A stretch of DNA of 64,000 bases from Dendrophyllia cribrosa (taxonomy: Eukaryota; Cnidaria; Anthozoa; Scleractinia; Dendrophylliidae): positions 14,629,639-14,693,638 of the forward strand of contig JAJLRJ010000006.1 of NCBI GenBank assembly GCA_024195265.1, in the 5' to 3' direction. The notes under the pieces are model-generated. The model was not told the DNA's origin, did not search any database, and worked only from the letters and a program-made list of their open reading frames with translations. Shown here piece after piece: positions 45,726 to 56,020 of the stretch; the stretch's first letter is position 1, and every line of letters starts with the position of its first letter. Position numbers and translations under genes: made by a program.

Positions 45726-46997
45726 ATGGCGTCCAACGACGCATCTGCAAAAACAAACACTGCTCTGCAGAGTTCGGTTGCCTTTCTTCAAATCCAGAAA
45801 AATGCCAACTTGAAAAGGTCGACGTCTATGAATGAAGACGTTTTCCGAATTTTCCGTCAGACTGGCCGAAGAATTGCCTTGATAAAACAACAGGTGGAAA
45901 GAGAACGTTGTACCTACCTGAAGGATTCCTACACTGAGAAAAACCAACTTTATAAGGAACTCGCGGGAATTTTTCATTCTAAAAAGTCGCTGAATGACAA
46001 GAGCAGGCAAGGTGGAGGAGATCCACTTTCGACCGTATCTTTGCCGGTGTTATGCTCGCGCATACGCCTTACAGAAGGCAAGAACAACGATAGTGATAGA
46101 CATTTTAGCGGACACAAAAAGCGGAAGGAATTACGCTCCATCAATGTCAATGTCTTGAAAAGATGCGAGTGCTGTCGAAGACGAGCGTTTCGAACAATTG
46201 ACAATGAAGATGATGGCGATGACGGATTCGATGAAGACGTTTTTCAGAGCGAGAGTAGCGCTCAGACGTCTGACGACAAAACGCACGACAAAGCAAACAC
46301 AAACGTTGCTAGGAAGATAAGCCAAACGTCCAAGACGAGGGGAAACAAACAAAAGACGACTTTGGTTCAGTTTAGTCGATACGATCATGTTCCAATACCT
46401 GCCACACAACGAGTACAAGCGGGAATTTGGGCTTTGAAAAAGCAGACCAAAGGAGAAGCACAATCAAAGAAGAAAAAATCCGTCAGTTTTCAAGGGAATG
46501 GCTCCACAACAAGTTTAAATCACGTCGAAGAAAAAGCTGCATCAACTACTCCAGCTCTGACCACAACTTCGAGGCCTACGCTTAAATCCAGAGCGAGTAT
46601 TAAACTCGAATGTCAGGCCAGCAAAAGTAATGAGAGGTTACATTTGGAGGGCAATGCCTGGACCTCTCACTTGGAAAACATTCAAGAGAAAAAGATAAAT
46701 AGCAGTAGAACAGTGTCGGGCTTATCAAAAGCATACTGCGCGTTTAGAAACTTACTTAAGAAAATGGAAGATCAGTACCATTCGGAACAATTTATTCAAG
46801 ATGAGGAATCTAAGACTGAAAGTCGCACGGAAATACCTAGCAGTCGACCAGCTTCTAACTTGTCTAGGACTGATGCTAGATGGCTGCCCTTGCGACGAAC
46901 ATCGGACACACTTTCCATTCGCCTGAATACCTGGACCTCGGGAACATTGGAACCAGCTTGCATGGACAGCTTCAATGAAAACGGCGAAGATGAGTAA
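45726..46997 (+). CDS. Uncharacterised 423-residue disordered protein, single exon
   Basis: The ATG at 45726 is the first in frame, and AATAAA sits at 47090, 93 nt past the stop. Residues 45-95 are a charged helix (RRIALIKQQVERERCTY, EKNQLYKELAGIF). A Cys/basic patch follows (LKRCECCRRRAFRT), then an acidic run (EDDGDDGFDEDVF), then a long Ser/Thr/Lys/Arg-rich tail ending FNENGEDE. Basophilic kinase-type sites occur (LKRSTS, LRRTSDT, KKSVSF). No known domain, signal peptide or membrane segment is seen. The general build, one exon with an N-terminal helix and a disordered basic tail, is shared with 42237, 53132 and 58962. Confidence 0.75.
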   Translation: MASNDASAKTNTALQSSVAFLQIQKNANLKRSTSMNEDVFRIFRQTGRRIALIKQQVERERCTYLKDSYTEKNQLYKELAGIFHSKKSLNDKSRQGGGDPLSTVSLPVLCSRIRLTEGKNNDSDRHFSGHKKRKELRSINVNVLKRCECCRRRAFRTIDNEDDGDDGFDEDVFQSESSAQTSDDKTHDKANTNVARKISQTSKTRGNKQKTTLVQFSRYDHVPIPATQRVQAGIWALKKQTKGEAQSKKKKSVSFQGNGSTTSLNHVEEKAASTTPALTTTSRPTLKSRASIKLECQASKSNERLHLEGNAWTSHLENIQEKKINSSRTVSGLSKAYCAFRNLLKKMEDQYHSEQFIQDEESKTESRTEIPSSRPASNLSRTDARWLPLRRTSDTLSIRLNTWTSGTLEPACMDSFNENGEDE

Positions 46998-47220
46998 GGT
47001 TAATTGTTGAAGCGGAGAACGAAAGTGGCGTTTTCACAGTAGAGTATGGCTTGGAAATGGATCAACTACCTGCTATCTGCTTATTTTTAAATAAAAAAAT
47101 AAGCGACATGTTATGGGATTCTTTTAGAATTACTACAGTAAACTCAATTTAAATTAAAGCTATTTGAATTAAAGTTTTTCTAAAGCTTTTCTTATGTTGT
47201 TTGTTATGCTGCATATTTAA

Positions 47221-47428
47221 CCCCTTTTAAGGTCCCAATCGATGAAAATACAAATTCAAAATACAAATATCAAAATACAAATTCTGCTTTCTAAGTCCCA
47301 TAGTTTTCTTATAGAAGTAAAGTTCATATGGGTGATCACATCCAGTTTACTCTCACGGCCTTCCTGATTGATGGCATTGACATTACAGGGAGAAATGTGG
47401 CGATGATCACTATTGGGGGCTTAAAGGG
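47221..47428. mobile_element. TTAA-flanked MITE
   Basis: CCCCTTTTAAGGTCCC at the left and GGGGGCTTAAAGGG at the right lie inside TTAA at 47217-47220 and 47429-47432. Confidence 0.7.
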
Positions 47429-47613
47429 TTAAGGTGTTATAATGTTTGGATATGTGCATGTGAATTTAAAATGGCCAATTCAAATGAAAGCTATTGAACA
47501 GTTCTTTGCTAGGATATAGACTGCTAGCAGTCCCTTTCTGGATAGTCGAGCGGCAAAGCAAATACGCGATCGGCGATCCTAACAGCGAGCAAACGTAAGT
47601 AATAGGATATTAT

Positions 47614-47825
47614 AACCCTTTAATTCCCAAGAGTGCCAAAGAACGAAATTCAAGAAAAATCCCAAATTTCATTTTGTACAATATTGAAAAACTAATGGTA
47701 CCATGCAAAAGTACTGCTGAAGAGGTTTCATTTGAATGGTCACACCATAGGATTTCGTCCACAGACTCAAAAGTTAGAACGGCACTACATGTCTCCATAA
47801 CTGACTCCGGGAGAGAAAAGGATAA
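47614..47825. mobile_element. MITE of the CCCAAGAGTGCC family, copy 3
   Basis: Begins AACCCTTTAATTCCCAAGAG and shares TTTCATTTTGTA and CATGCAAAAGTACTGC with copies at 20127 and 41605. Confidence 0.75.
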
Positions 47826-48289
47826 TATCCGTTGTTGAATTTTTTTGGCGAAATGTGTAAGTTTGCACTCTGCAATAGCTTTCTTCTCAGAAATTTTAAG
47901 GTTACGGTAAAATTAAACTGAACGGGGTGATGTTGCTAAAATCGAGGTCGGTCTTTATTTCTATATTTTTAGCGAAACATATTATACAATAATGCATAGA
48001 AACATTGTAGAATTTACTCTTAGCTTTTTAAACTTGTCTCTTCTAGATTCCGTGTGGAATTTCTTATTTACTGCGATCTCTTTTACAGAAATAAACAAAC
48101 AATAATTCTTATGGGTTATTAAAAATTCTCTCTTGATAAACCTTGTACCTTTTAAGGTTGTCAGATGCCAATTTATTGAACATATGAAGTAAATTTTGGT
48201 TAACCAGCGACTCCTGTCTCGAGCTACAAGCTTTTTGCCATTGTCCTCAATGAATCATCGCCTATCTTGAAATAAGCATCACAAGGGGA
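47826..48289. other. Non-coding stretch
   Basis: No gene or repeat family is recognised. Confidence 0.4.
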
Positions 48290-48610
48290 AATGCCATATT
48301 TAAGTAAAGTTTAAGCAATATTAAACAAACATTAAATCTAATGAATAATTTAAGTCATGTTTAGGCAACTTAAAGTTGACTTTAATGAATGCCTTCATTT
48401 AAGCATCATTTAGGTTTCCTTAAATGTGTCTTAAATCTCAATTGTGATTTAAGCTATATTTAATTTTTCATTAAACCTGCATTAAATTTGAGCCTTAAGT
48501 TATTTTAATGTATGTTTAAGCAAAAATTAAATTTAGATTTAAGTTGCTTAAATCTGAACTTAACTTTACTAAACTTGTGTTTAAGTCGAGATTAAGTCAA
48601 GTTTAATAAC
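48290..48610. repeat. TTTAAG/CTTAAA-dense tract
   Basis: Over about 320 bp the palindromic core TTAA or TTTAA recurs every 10-20 bases (AAGTTTAAGCAATATTAAAC and similar) without a fixed period. Confidence 0.7.
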
Positions 48611-48950
48611 ACTTAAATTAGGCTATTTCGCCTAGTGCATGTGTTTCACGTGAGAAAGACAGCATATTTTAACAAGAATTTACGTTCCTACCCTCCCCTC
48701 CCAATTACTCATGCTTACTTTCCCCTCGCCGCCAAGTTAATTCCAGTAGAAAGTTCAATAAATCACAGATTATTCCTCTGTTCATAACCATAAGACAATG
48801 GATTTCTTGTACCGCCAATTCACAGTAACAGTTTAGTTAAGATGTAATTGCTAGCTTGTTTACGCAACTCTTTCACACGATACTGTAAAAAAATGTCGAG
48901 ACAATAAGCAATTGTACACCGTATACTAACATTTTATTGTCTCAATAATA

Positions 48951-49232
48951 GAGCAGTTTTCAATTGAGTGTCGTAAAACCAAAACCAAAGTAATTACTCT
49001 GACCAATCACAGCAGTCGTAAACAATCCAATGAACCAATCAGAGCTCGAAGCAATTACATGTTGGCGGCACCAAGCGCGGGAAAACGCGTGCGAGCAAGT
49101 CACGATTGGTTTTGGTTTTACTTCTGATTGGTCGAGAAAGTGGCGCGAGATTTTTTAGCCAATCACAAAGCGTAGCAATGCAAAACCAAAGCAATTGTGT
49201 AATTACTTTCGACACTCAATTGAAAACTGCTC
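48951..49232. mobile_element. TA-type MITE, copy 4 (complete)
   Basis: 282 bp, same ends as the 17775 copy and very close to it in sequence. TA lies at 48949-48950 and 49233-49234. Confidence 0.9.
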
Positions 49233-49980
49233 TATTTGAACGCAATCTTGTTTTAGTATTATAATTAATATATATAGTTAGGCTTAGCCTAACAGCGGCG
49301 CCCTCTGAAGACCCTCTGAACAAGCTTAACTAAGATGAAACTTAACTAATAGGTGAAAGGTCGGAAGCACAAGAATTAAGATTAATATTGACGACCGGGC
49401 TATTTTTCAATTTTAGCAATTCTCAAAAACAGTATTACCCGACCGTCTGCACAGTACATTTAGACCGTACAAAAGTTCACAAAAACAACTTTTTCTCCGT
49501 CTAGAATAACTATTACGACTACTGTTAAAAAATACAGTTGTAGCTTGTCAAAAAATGCCTGAGAAACTGATTTGGAAATCAAAATTGCCAAAAATACAAA
49601 CATATTTGCATACGGCCACGCGAGTGAAGTTAGAACTATAATAAAATTCAAGTCTTGTTTTGTTTACATAAAATCGCTTTTCAACCTATGTAATGAATGA
49701 ACAAACACATAAAAATGGACAACACAATCTTCTTTCGATAAATTTTATTCAAATCTCCATTAGTTTATGTTGAAAAGCAAAACGGAAAACGCGCATCGAG
49801 GCCGAGCCGTGTCTTCGATGAAATTCAAGAAATTAATACAACTGAATTTAAGCTACACGTTTAAAAACAATTCTCCAAAACTAACGAGAACACATTAACA
49901 AAAAGTCAATCACAGATTGATATCTAGATAAATTTCCATCGAAAAATGTAATTTGTTTTACCTTTAAGTCCCTCCGGCGA
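49233..49980. other. Non-coding stretch
   Basis: No gene is seen. It may contain the 3' flank or an intron of the candidate at 49981. Confidence 0.35.
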
Positions 49981-50217
49981 CTACTGTGCTTGGAAATTCT
50001 TTGAATCTCCGCTTTGGTGCTGAAATCCGTAAAACGAACCCATCTCTCGCATTGCTAAAAACGTATATAGTTCCTCGAAGCAAGATTTTATCCCTGAAAG
50101 CTCTTCTTTTTCCACTAAAGCGGCTCCTGAGTATCCCTTAATTAGCATCCCTGTCTTGAGTAGCAAACCACGAAAAAATGCAGGAAAATTAAACCGTTTT
50201 CTCCGCTCAGTAAACAC
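49981..50217 (-). CDS. Possible short protein or 5' exon, unknown
   Basis: The minus frame is open from a TGA just above 50217 to a stop at 49981. The first ATG in it gives 55 residues (MLIKGYSGAALVEKEELSG, then KSCFEELYTFLAMREMGSFY). The composition looks protein-like, and the frame abuts a CpG-rich, CRE-containing patch at 50240-50420 that could be its promoter. No family is recognised and no splice donor inside the frame is convincing. Confidence 0.35.
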   Translation of the reverse strand: MFTERRKRFNFPAFFRGLLLKTGMLIKGYSGAALVEKEELSGIKSCFEELYTFLAMREMGSFYGFQHQSGDSKNFQAQ

Positions 50218-50239
50218 AGCAAAACATCAAAGTGTTTTC

Positions 50240-50420
50240 CCAGCTGACGTGACATTCGGCCGTGTAACCGCGCGAAAAAAAAGCCTCGCTTTGGTTTCAA
50301 CATGACGTCGTACGCGCATATTTTGTGACGTCATACGCGCCCGCGAGCTAGTCCTCCGCTAAGATCCCGGATGTTGTGTGGCGTCATACGCGCATGCGCG
50401 CTAGCCTTGCGCGACACACA
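50240..50420. promoter_or_regulatory. CpG-rich patch with CRE-like repeats
   Basis: A full cAMP-response element TGACGTCA is at 50326-50333, inside three related units: TGACGTCGTACGCGC (50303), TGACGTCATACGCGC (50326) and GCGTCATACGCGCATGCGCG (50381). High CpG contrasts with the AT-rich surroundings. Confidence 0.45.
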
Positions 50421-50599
50421 TCTCCGACACACATGTTTTTGTTGCAGACAGCGCCCGCGAAACATTCCGCTAGCCATGACCATGAAAAATGAGGGCATAG
50501 GTTCTATGAGTATGGGGCTCCGCCGGGCCTTCGGCCCGCGGGCTCCGCTATTATTTTATTTTAATTGTTACTGAATGCATCCACTAAAGGCTTGTTACA

Positions 50600-51379
50600 A
50601 GTTTTAGCTAAAAGCTGGGGTTAATAAGCCCTGAAGTCTCTTTTTTGCAATAGTTCATAGGTCATTGCCTGCCTGAAGTAATTATTGTACTTTGACTAGG
50701 TTAAATTGTAGGTCAAAGCTCCCAGTGATTTCCCACTCATGTTGTCATGTGATTTTGCCATGCTGTTTTCGGTCACTAGCGCAATAGTCTAGGTCTATGG
50801 TTTATAGTGTAGCAGTCTTGTAGGTTCATTTCGAGCGTGAAGTAATATTACTTTCACAGTACTAATTTGTACGACAAAGCTCCCAGTGATTTCCCTCTCA
50901 CGTTGTCATGTCATTCTAGCATGCCGTTTCGGACACTAGTTAATCTACTGTACACGAACTACCCCACATTTCAGTTCACTCGTATAGCTGGTATCGTGTC
51001 CGCATATTTTCCCTCCCTCCCACCCAACAATGGTAACTTTGTCATCGTACCACCTGACCTTATCTCATCCCAGAAGAGCACCCCTCTTCTGGTTCACCCT
51101 ACCTTACACTCTAACATAAGCTCCCCCTCTCCCCACCCCTGGACACCGCTACTCCGGGCGGGTCCCCTCTAGAGAAACCTTTACTCTAGTGGGGAGGGAT
51201 TCCCCTAGAGACACCGTTACCCTAGGGAATATAGGCTCTGCCTTTCCTTTGCCACAAAGCTGGTATTCTTGTTGTTTCCTTTACATAACTACATATTTGG
51301 GGTGGGACCTCCATTTTCAATGCTAAATTCAGTATTAACTCAGTATATCAAGTTAGTCGCACATCAGGGTCTCATTAAG
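50600..51379. other. Non-coding stretch
   Basis: A locally repeated GCTCCCAGTGATTTCCC occurs at 50718 and 50879, and CTAGAGA-type repeats near 51165-51225. No gene is supported. Confidence 0.4.
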
Positions 51380-51550
51380 TTAACTTTAATTGTTTTACAT
51401 ATACAAGCAAAAACTAACGATAAAAGAGTCCGACGTTTCGGCGACATCTTGGCGCCATTGTCAAGGGAAACTAAATTAAATATGCGATCTCGAGAGTAAC
51501 TAAGAGTCCAGTCGGACTCTTTTATCGTTAGGTTTTGCTTGTATATGTTT
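51380..51550. mobile_element. Penelope-type terminal fragment with inverted ends
   Basis: ACATATACAAGCAAAAACTA with GATAAAAGAGTCCGAC is mirrored by GTCGGACTCTTTTATCGTTA up to about 51547. Read on the minus strand, TTGACAA, a GC stem, GAAA and ACGTC form a degenerate hammerhead-like core (51424-51470). Confidence 0.4.
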
Positions 51551-52140
51551 ATCTAAATCACTGTTGATTAATTGTTTTAGCCTTCATTACTGATGAGCGT
51601 GTCATTAAAATGTATGGGAATGAAGATGAAGTGAGCCTCTCGTCACATTTTTACCCCCATTTAGACTTGATACTTTAAAGGCCCAACTCTCTCCAGTCTG
51701 TACTCCTTGGATCTAGGTTATTGGAGGCCCACTCCCTCCAATCAGAGAGGAGACCCCACTCCCTTCCCTCTATCCATCGTATGCATCTCTCTGGGCTGTA
51801 GGTTTCATTAGCTTAACACTCCAGAAGCTAGGCTGAGCTACTTGGGGCTAGCCTGGTTGAGCACTTTGTCACTCGCTTCCCTTTTTTTGCCACATAAGTT
51901 TCTTGTTTCCGTCGCGCGCCGTTCATGGGATTTTGCATATAAACGGTACCTAAAGGTACCTTGCAGACCTTTTAAAAACGTTTCCTCATTAGGCATTTTG
52001 CGGCGCAATGTTTGTTTCTTTACTTTTTATTCATCTCACAATTAAGAAAGAGATATTAAACGCTTTCCTTGTTTTCATATGGTAACAAAAGTGGGAGTCC
52101 ACATCTATTTCGAGTTCTCCCGCATTTCAACTAGGCAGTA
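51551..52140. other. Non-coding stretch
   Basis: No gene is supported. A CTCCAATC-type repeated phrase occurs near 51690-51750. Confidence 0.35.
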
Positions 52141-52239
52141 TTACCATAACTTATTATAAAATGCTCAAATATGCGCGCGCTATGATTGGTCAGACAGAGT
52201 TTATTATAACTGGGCACCAGCGTGCAGATCATGGAGCAT

Positions 52240-52410
52240 TTGACAAATGAAATAGTAAAGGACAGTGAAACTTCGGGAGCCTCCCTGGTGTCCGCTTAAT
52301 GGAGGGTTCCGCTGAATACAAGTTCGTTTTACAGTGAATATGAAAGGAAATTTAGGGACCCAAGTAGCAGGTGTCTGCTTAATAGAGGGTGTCTGCTTAA
52401 TATGGGGTCC
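52240..52410. repeat. Pogo/Tigger-like GTGTCTGCTTAATAGAGG repeat
   Basis: Repeated GTGTCYGCTTAATRGAGGG units (52290, 52370, 52388) resemble the internal part of pogo/Tigger-derived repeats. Confidence 0.45.
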
Positions 52411-53131
52411 ACTCATATACTCACAGGTTTAACTGCAACTGAACTTGTTTTTCGTGTATTGTCGAGTTATATAAACAATTTGGAATTAAAAAAAAAACAC
52501 TTGAGAAGTGCGAGAAGCACCTGGCTGCGGCTCATTTTTCTCTAAGCACTTCTTTTGTGTTCTGTTTTTAAATTCCAACAATTGCAGTGCACTCGGTCGC
52601 GTTTATTATCCCATTATGGAAACACGGAAATTTTATTTCTGTTATAAAATAAGTTTCTTAAAACGATTTCTTAGCAAAAACAGAATAAAACGGATTCGAT
52701 ACGCGTGATCAGAACATAATATAATGCACGATTCCTCTGCACGTTAGGTGTCACGTCTACGCGAAAAGATCGAGAATTGATCTGTGACGTTATCGGATTC
52801 CATGTAGATGCCAAAACGAACCTCTGATAGTTAAACAATAACGCAATTTCTGCACACTCGCACTAAGGTACAGGCTAACGCAGGTCGCAAATAGGCAAAA
52901 TAAATACTCCTGAGTTAAGCCAATAAATCCCTGTTGCAGTGAGGCAAAGAATGGTCAGCTAATGAACCTTTATCTTTGTAATCCAAGCTTCAAGGTCAAT
53001 ACCGACGTCCTAAAGCCGACCAAGGTAGTGGAACGCTATACTCAATTTGAGCTCTGAACACACGCAATTTAGCTTATGACATTTTACCGAGCCTTTTTTA
53101 TAAGTACACGTTTGCCACGAGTGCATTGGAA
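52411..53131. other. Non-coding stretch upstream of 53132 gene
   Basis: No gene is seen. TATAAG at 53099 is too close to the start codon (53132) to be a normal TATA box for it. Confidence 0.4.
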
Positions 53132-54124
53132 ATGGGGGATGGACGTCCAAAAATGAAAGATCTATGCGTTGCATTTGAAAATAGATACAAATTACTTCTT
53201 ACCCACCTCTCCGAGCTCCACTTGGGATCTGAAGAGACATCCGAGACATTTGGACCAAAACACTTTGAGATTACACATCAAGAAGACCAAGATAAAGATA
53301 ATGTTTTGGATGTCAAGAGTGCAAGCAATTCTCGTTGTCATCCAAAATTACGGAGAAGACATTCCGATGGGGCTTATAGCTTGCCCACAACGTTAAAGAG
53401 TACGAGAAGAAGCGCGACCACGGGGCTTCCTAAACTGCCTTTGAGAAGGCTTTCGAGTGATTCAATTGCAACTGGAAATACCGTCCAAGCAAAAGCTACC
53501 AGGTACATCAACAACCAAGGATCTGAAGAGACATTTGGACCAAAACACTTTGAGATTACATGCCAAGAAGACCAAGATAAAGATAATGCTTTGGATGACA
53601 GCAGTGCAAGCAATTCTCGTTGTCAAAGTACTGTTTCTCATCCAAAATTACAGAGAAGACATTCCGATGTGGCTTATAGCTTGCCTACAACGCTAAACAA
53701 TTCAAGAAGAAGCGCGCTGTTGCTGTATTCCTCGACCTCGGGGCTTCCTAAACTGCCTTTAAGAAGGTTTTCGAGCGATTCAATTGCAACTGGAAATACC
53801 GTCCAAGCCATAGCTACCAGGCACATCAACAACCAAGGTGTGAACGGGGTTAAAAGAAAAAGCATTCCTGAAGACAAGACAGTGCCTTATGACCTATCAG
53901 AGGCTCACGAGCACCGCAATTTAGCCCGACGACGTTCTTCCTCTCGGTGTTCAGCTGCTAGGTGGCGCAGGTTCAGTGCGAGCACCTGTCGAGATTCAAA
54001 ATGGAGGGTGAAATTGCACAAGAGAAGTTTAAGCGTCGACGACGATGACGGTGGTGATTTTGGGAACACTCTGTCCAGGAGTTCAAGTTCCTCTGGGTTT
54101 TCGAGTCAGTCCAGTTTATTCTGA
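53132..54124 (+). CDS. Uncharacterised R-R-x-S-rich 330-residue protein, single exon
   Basis: Starts at ATG 53132 (MGDGRPKMKDL) and ends at TGA 54122. Residues about 35-140 and 140-250 are a tandem duplication: each begins with an FGPKHFEIT segment and runs through EDQDKDN, SASNSRC, a RRHSD site, AYSLPTTL, GLPKLPLRR and SSDSIATGNTVQA. Basophilic kinase-type sites recur (RRRHSD, QRRHSD, RRLSSDS, RRFSSDS, RRRSSS, RRFSAS, HKRSLS). The C-terminal part has WRVKLHKRSLSVDDDD at 291, then a serine-rich tail. The same W-R-V-K/acidic motif is in the protein at 58962. No domain, signal peptide or membrane segment is seen. I infer a cytosolic or nuclear disordered phosphoprotein of a lineage-specific family. 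Confidence 0.75.
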   Translation: MGDGRPKMKDLCVAFENRYKLLLTHLSELHLGSEETSETFGPKHFEITHQEDQDKDNVLDVKSASNSRCHPKLRRRHSDGAYSLPTTLKSTRRSATTGLPKLPLRRLSSDSIATGNTVQAKATRYINNQGSEETFGPKHFEITCQEDQDKDNALDDSSASNSRCQSTVSHPKLQRRHSDVAYSLPTTLNNSRRSALLLYSSTSGLPKLPLRRFSSDSIATGNTVQAIATRHINNQGVNGVKRKSIPEDKTVPYDLSEAHEHRNLARRRSSSRCSAARWRRFSASTCRDSKWRVKLHKRSLSVDDDDGGDFGNTLSRSSSSSGFSSQSSLF

Positions 54125-54194
54125 CAAGTTGAGCTACCTGTAAGTGGCCATGTTATGCATAACACAATGGATACGAACAGAGGATTCTCTGCTT

Positions 54195-54430
54195 TCTAGA
54201 GTCGAACGCCGCAACTAGAAGTGTAGCTCTAACGTTCAAGTCTGTGGATAAAAATCCTAGCTGTGACCATTCAAACGATAGCTATTTTATGAGCATTGCA
54301 TTTCTGCGGTTATACTTCATTTTTTACCGTACAAGGCGGCTCTAACGTTTGGATGAAATCCTAAAGTGTGACATTCAAATGAAAGCTACTGAGCATTAAT
54401 TTCCGTAATATAATACTATTTGTTATGAGT
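54195..54430. repeat. Diverged repeat related to the CCCAAGAGTGCC MITE
   Basis: Strings such as AAGTCTGTGGATAAAAATCC and GTGACCATTCAAACGATAGC match the inverted form of the MITE at 47614. A further diverged copy is at 54597-54730. Confidence 0.5.
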
Positions 54431-54570
54431 GAAATTTGTGATCCTCGCAGTGTGCTTTCAACTTAAGCAGTTGAAAAAGCGACCTGAAAAAAAATTCAGG
54501 CTTGAACGGGATTTGAACCCATGACTTTGCGATACCGGTGCAATGCTCTATCCACTGAACTATCAAGCCA
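54430..54570 (-). tRNA. tRNA-derived SINE-like sequence
   Basis: The minus strand from 54569 reads as a tRNA-like fold: acceptor pairing GGCTTGA/TCAAGCC, A box TAGTTCAGTGGATAGAGC, B box GGGTTCAAATCCC. The loop CCGGTAT would give anticodon GGT, but position 33 is C and the anticodon stem has a mismatch. A non-tRNA body with a T-run and TCAGGTCGCTTTTTCAAC follows to about 54430. More likely a SINE than a working tRNA. Confidence 0.6.
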
Positions 54571-54779
54571 CATGGATAGATGGTCAATTGGTCACAAGGT
54601 GGCTCTAACTTTTGAGTTCATGAATGAAATCCGCCTAAAATGTGGCATTCAAATGAAAGATATTAAGCAGTACTTTTCGGTTGTCCTGTTGATTACGCCG
54701 TACAAGATGGTTCTTACTTGTGAGTCTGGGCTTGAGCCACTCTTGCGCCAGCTTTTTATGTTCCATATTTTGTAAAAAT

Positions 54780-55807
54780 ATTATAACTAAACATTTAATA
54801 GTACTCCATTAGCCCCAGAACATGCGATTTATCTATTTTATGAGTTGCTCGTGCTGAATTAAGTCAGCTTGTTGATAAGCCAATAAATACATGTGTGTAT
54901 ATCCGGCAAAAATATCCTAGGTAACTTTTTTTACTTAAAAGCTTGAGAGGAACAGAAATAAACAGGAGCTGTATATACACGGTCTTAGAAAACACTCATG
55001 TGGATGAAATCCGTGCTACACCTTTTTCACGCGCTGACACGGTTAATCACTGTGCTTTTGTTTGTTTTTAAGAATAATGTACATCAGCTCATAATAATAC
55101 ACCAATTAATGAAGGTGCACTGTTGAGGAACCAATAGAAACACAGGGTTGGTAGCTATAGCCGGTTTGGTAATGATCTATTTCTTATCAGAAAGGATAAG
55201 AAATGTCCAAGTGGTTGTAAATAAGGCAATACAAATTACATGTAGAACAAGAACAATGAATTAAAGCTCTGCTATGTTCCAAAGAGTAGCGCCAGAGTTG
55301 TCCACATCACCGTAGCTACATGTACTCAGTAGAACGTGCATCGGTAATCGGTGGTTGTTTTTGACCCAACGCGCTTTTATTTTTCACTGTACAGAATTGA
55401 ATAGTCAAAGTGAACTGCCTTATGTTATATAGCTCTATGAAATTATATGTACATATGCGTTTTTACAAAGTAGACAAATCGATTTCAGATTATAATGTCT
55501 TAAACACTTCGTGCTCAGTGTTTTCAAGTTATTGTCACTTTAAAAATAAAGGCGTTTATGTGAGGCTATCGAATATTTAAACTTTTAAAAAACATTGTTT
55601 TTAATTAACCTCGCTGTAAATGCTTTCTTATTAAAACTGTTCAATGTGATTCGAACCAGTGTTGAACAATTAAATTTCAAAACAATGAAAACACGAATTG
55701 GGTTATTAAGGCCCCTAAAACTGAGTTTAGCGTACGTGTAGTGTGGTTTCATAATGAGTGTTTACCTGAAGACATAAACATGATGTTTGATATGTACCTA
55801 AATAAAG
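54780..55807. other. Non-coding stretch
   Basis: No gene or recognisable repeat family is seen. Confidence 0.4.
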
Positions 55808-56020
55808 TACAGTAGAACCCCGCTAACTCGAACTCGGATATTATATAAACTCAAACTCCCCGCTAACTCGAACTAAGTTCGATTTCCCTTGGATTCGGCC
55901 CTATAATTCGGAGTCATTTTTACTCGGATAACTCGAACTCGGATAACTCGAATTCCCCTCTAACTCGAACTATTTTTCGTTTCCCTTGGCCCAAATTTAC
56001 CCCGACAACTCGAACTCTAT
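55808..56020 (+). mobile_element. Pogo/Tigger-like terminal repeat
   Basis: TACAGTAGAACCCCGCTAAC opens repeated 'CTAACTCGAACTCGGATAA' units. This is the usual layout of pogo/Tigger terminal regions. The other end is not found. Confidence 0.55.

Noticed and set aside
54499..54569. Functional tRNA-Thr (GGT)
   Set aside because: Position 33 is not T, the anticodon stem is mismatched and SINE-like sequence follows. Called tRNA-derived instead.
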